Shown piece after piece: positions 5,173-5,583 of a stretch of DNA of 5,583 nucleotides. The notes beneath the pieces were generated by a model. The model saw only the letters and a program-made list of their open reading frames with translations. It was not told where the DNA came from and did no database searches. The stretch spans positions 1 to 5,583 of the forward strand of contig JAAYFZ010000381.1 of assembly GCA_012727965.1 (NCBI GenBank), in the 5' to 3' direction. The stretch is from Clostridiaceae bacterium (GTDB taxonomy: Bacteria > Bacillota > Clostridia > Saccharofermentanales > UBA5734). The position numbers were made by a program, and so were the translations under genes. Position 1 is the first letter of the stretch, and every line of letters starts with the position of its first letter.

Positions 5173-5583
5173 AAGATACATTTTATATATTTGATCACGA
5201 TGAAGCCGCTGCTTTTGAGAAGCAGGAGGACAAAAAACCCGGATTCAAGCATCGGGTCCGATCGTTTGCCCGTTCTCGTTTTGCAGTTCTCAGTTTGTTG
5301 TTTTTAGCTGCTGGATCAATGATATTTTATCGTACTGCAGCGCTTCAGTTAAACCCCGGATCTGTCAGTGGTGTTAGCGAGACAAGTGGAATTTCTCGTC
5401 AACAAGTAATCAAAGCTCCCCGAGGCGACATCTATGATGCTTCAGGAATTGCTCTGGCATATTCTGAGACAATACCTGTAATGTATCTCAGCTATGCAGG
5501 TTTAGATAACAAAGCTCTGAATGCAATGCTGCTGGACCTTTCGCAGTTTCTTGAGGAGAACGGTGTTGAGATCAAGAGTGAAC
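5157..5583 (+). CDS. mrdA: Penicillin-binding protein 2 (elongation-specific transpeptidase), N-terminal part
   Basis: The frame is open from ATG 5157 to the right edge, giving 142 residues of a protein that should be 600 or more. It begins with a hydrophilic cytoplasmic tail (residues 1-36, acidic first half, then basic RVRSFARSR), followed by one membrane anchor (about 42-59, FAVLSLLFLAAGSMIFY). The extracytoplasmic part opens with KAPRGDIYDASGIALA (86-101), the conserved start of the dimerisation/pedestal domain of class B penicillin-binding proteins (RGxIYDRxGxxLA in relatives; here DASG replaces DRNG). The transpeptidase SxxK, SxN and KTG motifs lie outside the window. Position straight after mreD, overlapping it by 16 bases, favours elongation PBP2 (MrdA) over the division protein FtsI, which usually sits in the mur/fts cluster. 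Its job would be peptidoglycan crosslinking in the elongasome with MreC, MreD and a RodA. Confidence 0.88.
   Translation, partial: MANDLKDTFYIFDHDEAAAFEKQEDKKPGFKHRVRSFARSRFAVLSLLFLAAGSMIFYRTAALQLNPGSVSGVSETSGISRQQVIKAPRGDIYDASGIALAYSETIPVMYLSYAGLDNKALNAMLLDLSQFLEENGVEIKSE

Overview
The window is a gene-dense, single-strand stretch (all genes on +) of a bacterial chromosome with moderate G+C. The gene set and order point to Bacillota, most likely a clostridial lineage: asparaginyl-tRNA synthetase, Maf, RadC, MreC, MreD and a class B penicillin-binding protein in series. The maf-radC-mre neighbourhood is the one known from Bacillus and clostridia, and AGGAGG-like ribosome binding sites precede several genes. 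The lineage is inferred from gene content, not proven.

Layout. Positions 1-252 hold the 3' end of an NADP-type isocitrate dehydrogenase gene. After a short gap comes a small protein ending in a SEC-C zinc motif (320-838, or from 299), whose stop codon overlaps the start of asnS (835-2232) by 4 bases. A Maf nucleotide pyrophosphatase gene (2236-2925) follows 3 bases after asnS, then radC (2952-3653) behind a strong ribosome binding site. An 89-base gap, the longest non-coding stretch here, precedes mreC (3743-4588, TTG start). mreD (4585-5172) overlaps mreC by 4 bases. The 5' part of a PBP2/mrdA-like gene overlaps mreD by 16 bases and runs off the right edge (5157-5583).

Function. The right half is a cell-elongation operon: MreC and MreD are the membrane scaffold of the elongasome, and PBP2 is its transpeptidase. 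The left half is housekeeping: TCA-cycle/NADPH enzyme, tRNA charging, nucleotide-pool cleaning. The tight packing (4-base overlaps, 3-base gap, 16-base overlap) suggests co-transcription and translational coupling. No strong terminator is visible anywhere in the window.

The most notable point is an absence: mreB, which usually sits between radC and mreC, is missing, and only the 89-base spacer with a weak promoter-like pair is there. I see no RNA gene, mobile element, CRISPR array or clearly novel system. The window reads as ordinary core genome with a few local oddities.
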